Part shown: piece after piece, positions 60,267 to 64,000 of the stretch | Numbering within the stretch: the stretch's first letter is position 1 | Layout: each line of letters starts with the position of its first letter | NCBI RefSeq assembly: GCF_964355755.1 | Contig: NC_092671.1 | Span: 2,770,501-2,834,500, forward strand | Length of the DNA: 64,000 bases | Direction of reading: 5' to 3' | From: Antedon mediterranea | Lineage: Eukaryota; Echinodermata; Crinoidea; Comatulida; Antedonidae | Notes under the pieces: generated by a model | Told to the model about the DNA's origin: nothing | Databases searched by the model: none | What the model saw: the letters and a program-made list of their open reading frames with translations, nothing else | Program-made: the position numbers and the translations under genes

Positions 60267-63031
60267 AGAAGGTGAAGAAGTCACATTCGATTTATGGATA
60301 AATAATTAAAAGAAATAATAATTTCAGGAATGCGAGAATGATAATTGAATGCAAAGACTCGAAGAAATAAAAATGTAATGTAAAGGTCTTCTCAACAAGT
60401 TCATTCTTTCACAATTTCTGAAACAAAAAAAAACTTTCATTTTGTGTTTTTTTAGTGCTTTTTTCGATTGCTTATGTAGACACATTTTTACTGTAGTCTA
60501 ATAGAATATAAAAATATATATCTGCTTCGATATAAAAAAATACGACCTGCATTAAAACGTATTCGTGACATAGTTACGAGATGAAGACAGTTAGATGCGT
60601 TTTTTGCAGCCGCTGCTGAAATACTATAGAAAAGTGAAAACATAACGTGGGCCTACGTTTAAATTGAGGAATATTAGATTTTCAACCAGATTCGTAAAAC
60701 GATTTAAATATGTGTTGTAATGTCTATGTAAGGATGAAGGTAGATATTTAAATTTAAATGCAATGCTGTTATAAATAACTATTTATATTATTCCAATTGT
60801 CTGCAACAGATGCCGACACGTTGCAAACAGCTATTCCATCCATTTATGTCGGGGTCGAGTGAGAGTGCGCTGACGGGGGACATTCCTAACTCAATGGGTT
60901 AGCAAATGTGTTAAAAGGCATTAAACATGACATGTTTGTTAATGCTAAGACGCTGGACACGGTCATGGTCACTTAATGGTCAAACAATACAAGACAAACA
61001 TGGCACTCAGTGGGTAAGAGGTTATTTTTAACGTTTTTAGTGGACAATCCCATTGTACATTAATAGTCCATTCTAAAAAAAGGCCGACAAAATCTGTTAA
61101 TTTCCGGAGTTTTAAAACTTTGCCCAATAACTGATACTAGGCCTAGGACAAATACAGTAAAAGTAGATTTATGCCCACACATGCCTAAACCACTGTCAGA
61201 CAATAATAGGCCTATATAGAAATACCTACTTTACATAAAGATTTAGATTAACATTATTTAATTACCTTTTCATGGAAAAGTTACTATTAGACGAGTCTCA
61301 CCATGATGGAGGAGGTATTAGTATTAAAATTAATAATAACATTGTACCACCATGCCTCAACTTCATAATATTAACAAATATATACGTAGTACTGTAAAAT
61401 ACCACTTACTTTGTTCCTACATATTACGTAAGACCATAATGTAAGGTAATTCGCTTCCAATGGACACACTGATAACATTCCAACATAAAATCTTCTGACA
61501 TGAACTTAAAATGGGCCTACTATAAAACGGCATATCCAACAAATGATATTGTTTATAAATGAATATAGTTTTAGGCTAGCCTACCTTTTATATGAAGAAA
61601 CTGTCTTGATTATGAGAAATTCCAACACACTCTGGGCACGGTCGTCGATACACAGCCCACGCTTGCTCAGTGATTTACTGTGTAATGAATCTGAGCGCGT
61701 CAACATTGGCAGCAGTAAACGATCAATCGTCTGCTATCAATGATGACGTCATTCTCAGTGGAAGCGTTGACTCAATTACAATTAATAATATATAGGCCTA
61801 TTGTAATATTATCAGACAAAATATCTATCAATATAATTGTCCATCGTTAAGATGATGGTATCATTTTCTACACAAACTGGGTCGTTCATCTCTATAAGAC
61901 GTCGTTCCCGCCTAAACTATTCTAGATTAGCCCATGAATTTATGTAATAACATGGAGTAAAGATTATTCTTTTTCTTTACTCCATAATAATAATAATTGC
62001 TCTGTTAATTACATGACAATTAGGCCTATGAATGGGTTCAGCTTGGGGGGGGGGGGGGGGCCTTCGTCTTGTTCAGTGGGCTTATAATGGCTGAAATGAT
62101 TTTAATCATTTAGAAATGCTCTGTGCATGATAAAAACAAGGCAAGAACTTATACGTCATTTATGATTAAATTTAAATTAATTTAGGTCATTTTCAAAACA
62201 ATAATGCTTTGAAGATGAATCATCGGTAATTCTGATTTTTTGTCCAATTACTTAGACGATCACGCTGACGTCACGTATCTGTAATTGAATTTTTCCCACC
62301 TTGTGAAATCTTAATTGATTAACTAGGCCTAATCACCGAATGTAGCCAATTTAGTCGTCTTTAATTGCATTCTTTGATTTGATAAATAAAATTATTATTT
62401 TCACGACTGGAAACAACTGATGTAATTATATTTGTCAGTGACAAAGGAATGAGACATAGTGGACGTGCACGCACAAACGCACCGATAATACCACGCGCGT
62501 CAGTCGTGTTTCATGATGATGGCACACGAAACATGGTACAGTATATGGAAAAGCATACCGTATTGTTTACGTTATGTGTTACGTATTAATATGAATTATT
62601 CGTTAATTGTTGTGCTGCTGCTGGTGTCTTGGCTTAGGCTGTGACGTACCCGGATGTTCATGAATATCTACACTCTATTTTCAGGTACAATGCAATATTT
62701 ATAACGTATTGTACCGTATTTATGATAAAAAATATTTCTTTTCAATTAAACCTGTGACATTGCCAGAACCATTCAACGTCTACATTGAATTGACAGTATA
62801 TCGCTGTACCTACAGTTGGATATCATTGTAGTCTCAGCTACAGTGAATTAAGGTACACCTACATAACTAACTTTCTAATGGACAAACAGACAAACTCTTC
62901 AGTTGCATTATCATCTTTAAACTTAATAAGACGTATTTAGAAAAATAAATTATATTTGAAAATTTCTCGACAAAATCCATGTACTCCAAAATGGCCACTC
63001 AAAATCGTACTGGATGTTCAGCCAGTGTTAG

Positions 63032-63053
63032 CATGGAGGTATATACCTCCATG
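63032..63053. repeat. Perfect 22-nt palindrome
   Basis: CATGGAGGTATA followed by its complement; no loop. Confidence 0.9.
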
Positions 63054-64000
63054 GTGTTAGTTACTACTGTTCCAACTCTGTCTAAACTTTATAATATGCG
63101 AAACCATTCTCGCGGCGCCGACATAGTACAACAGTCGAATACTGCATCAATATTGAAATGAATTTCCAATATCAGCTAGCATGGCTACAATTGACTTATG
63201 TTCATATTCTGTTATGAACTAAAACATCACGTGTCAAAGAATTAAATATTATCTGTTTATGAACGTTGATATTCATAATTGATAAAGAGAAATAAATACC
63301 ATGGAAATACTAATGTTTGACGTTTCTCTGCTGCTTGTCATATCGACTTATTCTTATCAATATTAAAACGCTATATGTGACGTAAGCAGAATAAACATCA
63401 CGTGGATACACTACATAATTAATATCGAATAAAATCAGCATTGACAGACTTTCGAAACTGCCACAAGGCAAACCACCTGTTGTTAACATAGATAATTATA
63501 CTGGTAGGTAAAATCATGGAGGATAATAATATACAATTCCGCCATGGTAAAATGTAGGCCTAATAAAATATTAAATTGTGTCGATAGCTAGCCTTCGGAG
63601 TCGCATGCCCTTGAAATACAAATGAGGTTAAAAATTAAACTTACAAGGACGGATTATATTTTAAAGTTGCTTTGTGACACCAAAGCAAAAATAAACATAA
63701 ATCCAGAATAAATCCATTTGTAGTGAAATAAAATAAACATTCTGATACCTCGGGGTACCTTGCTTATGATTGGCAGTTTCGATTGTAATATTGTAAGATT
63801 AATTCTGTAATTGTAATAAATGAAATAAAAATCCTGATTTCTTAATGATTGGTTCAGAATGAAACAACAACGTGGTTACTTTCGAAACAAGGTCATCTGT
63901 ATCTACATAATTAGTTTAATTAATATAAATATTTATATTAATATTAAGTTTGTTTTATCATCAGCCGACAAGTCAAAGACTATCTACTAAGGTCAGGCGT

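Larger units (their letters stand above)
58963..64000. other. No gene seen; scattered small repeats
   Basis: No exon supported. Contains a MITE (60089-60266), a poly-G run (62045-62060), a 12-bp-stem hairpin (ATGGAGTAAAGA, about 61952-61984), a perfect 22-nt palindrome (63032-63053) and many TAGGCCTA motifs. Confidence 0.4.

Overview
The window reads as a compact, repeat-rich invertebrate deuterostome genome, most likely an echinoderm or a close ambulacrarian. The base composition is AT-rich and the genes carry small introns. Non-LTR retrotransposons of CR1/L2 and Tx1/L1 type are present, one with a 2A-like motif, together with a 5S-rRNA-derived SINE, many MITEs, and an unusual excess of the palindrome TAGGCCTA. 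The species assignment is inference. The genes themselves are clear: three conserved animal genes could be rebuilt exon by exon with every splice phase closing, and a fourth intact gene is present but its function is not recognised.

Layout. 0.8-11.7 kb: GDP-L-fucose synthase (GFUS) on the minus strand, seven coding exons, 322 aa, with one probable GC-AG intron. Its intron 2 holds a 5.4 kb LINE between a 46-bp target duplication, and its intron 1 holds a MITE filled with about 70 copies of a 35-bp minisatellite. 12-18.4 kb: two different foldback-type elements whose inverted arms are themselves tandem repeats, then a 97-bp satellite. 18.6-25.2 kb: nested elements, in which a Tx1/L1-like LINE was entered by a CR1-like LINE and by a short GTCGG-repeat transposon. 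26-29.8 kb: two large arrays of another 97-bp repeat in opposite orientation. 29.8-30.5 kb: a LINE with an internal deletion. 31.3-37.1 kb: a gamma-butyrobetaine dioxygenase-like gene (BBOX1) on the plus strand, five coding exons, 434 aa. 40.3-44.9 kb: TOLLIP on the minus strand, six coding exons, 294 aa, with a tRNA-like sequence, a 5S SINE, two MITEs and a GC-rich TIR element in its introns. 48.8-49.6 kb: a single-exon 262-aa protein with a WH1/EVH1-like N-terminus, a lysine-rich stretch and a degenerate CRIB-like motif. 50-64 kb: no convincing exon, only MITEs, a minisatellite at 58.5 kb, hairpins and homopolymer runs.

The genes do not form one pathway. GFUS makes GDP-fucose, BBOX-type enzymes make the last step of carnitine synthesis, and TOLLIP is an endosomal/ubiquitin adaptor in innate signalling. 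The theme of the window is its repeat architecture. Inverted repeats built from tandem minisatellites recur at three places within 18 kb with three unrelated unit sequences, and minisatellites have twice grown from or inside the ends of one MITE family (the GGGGACAC family).
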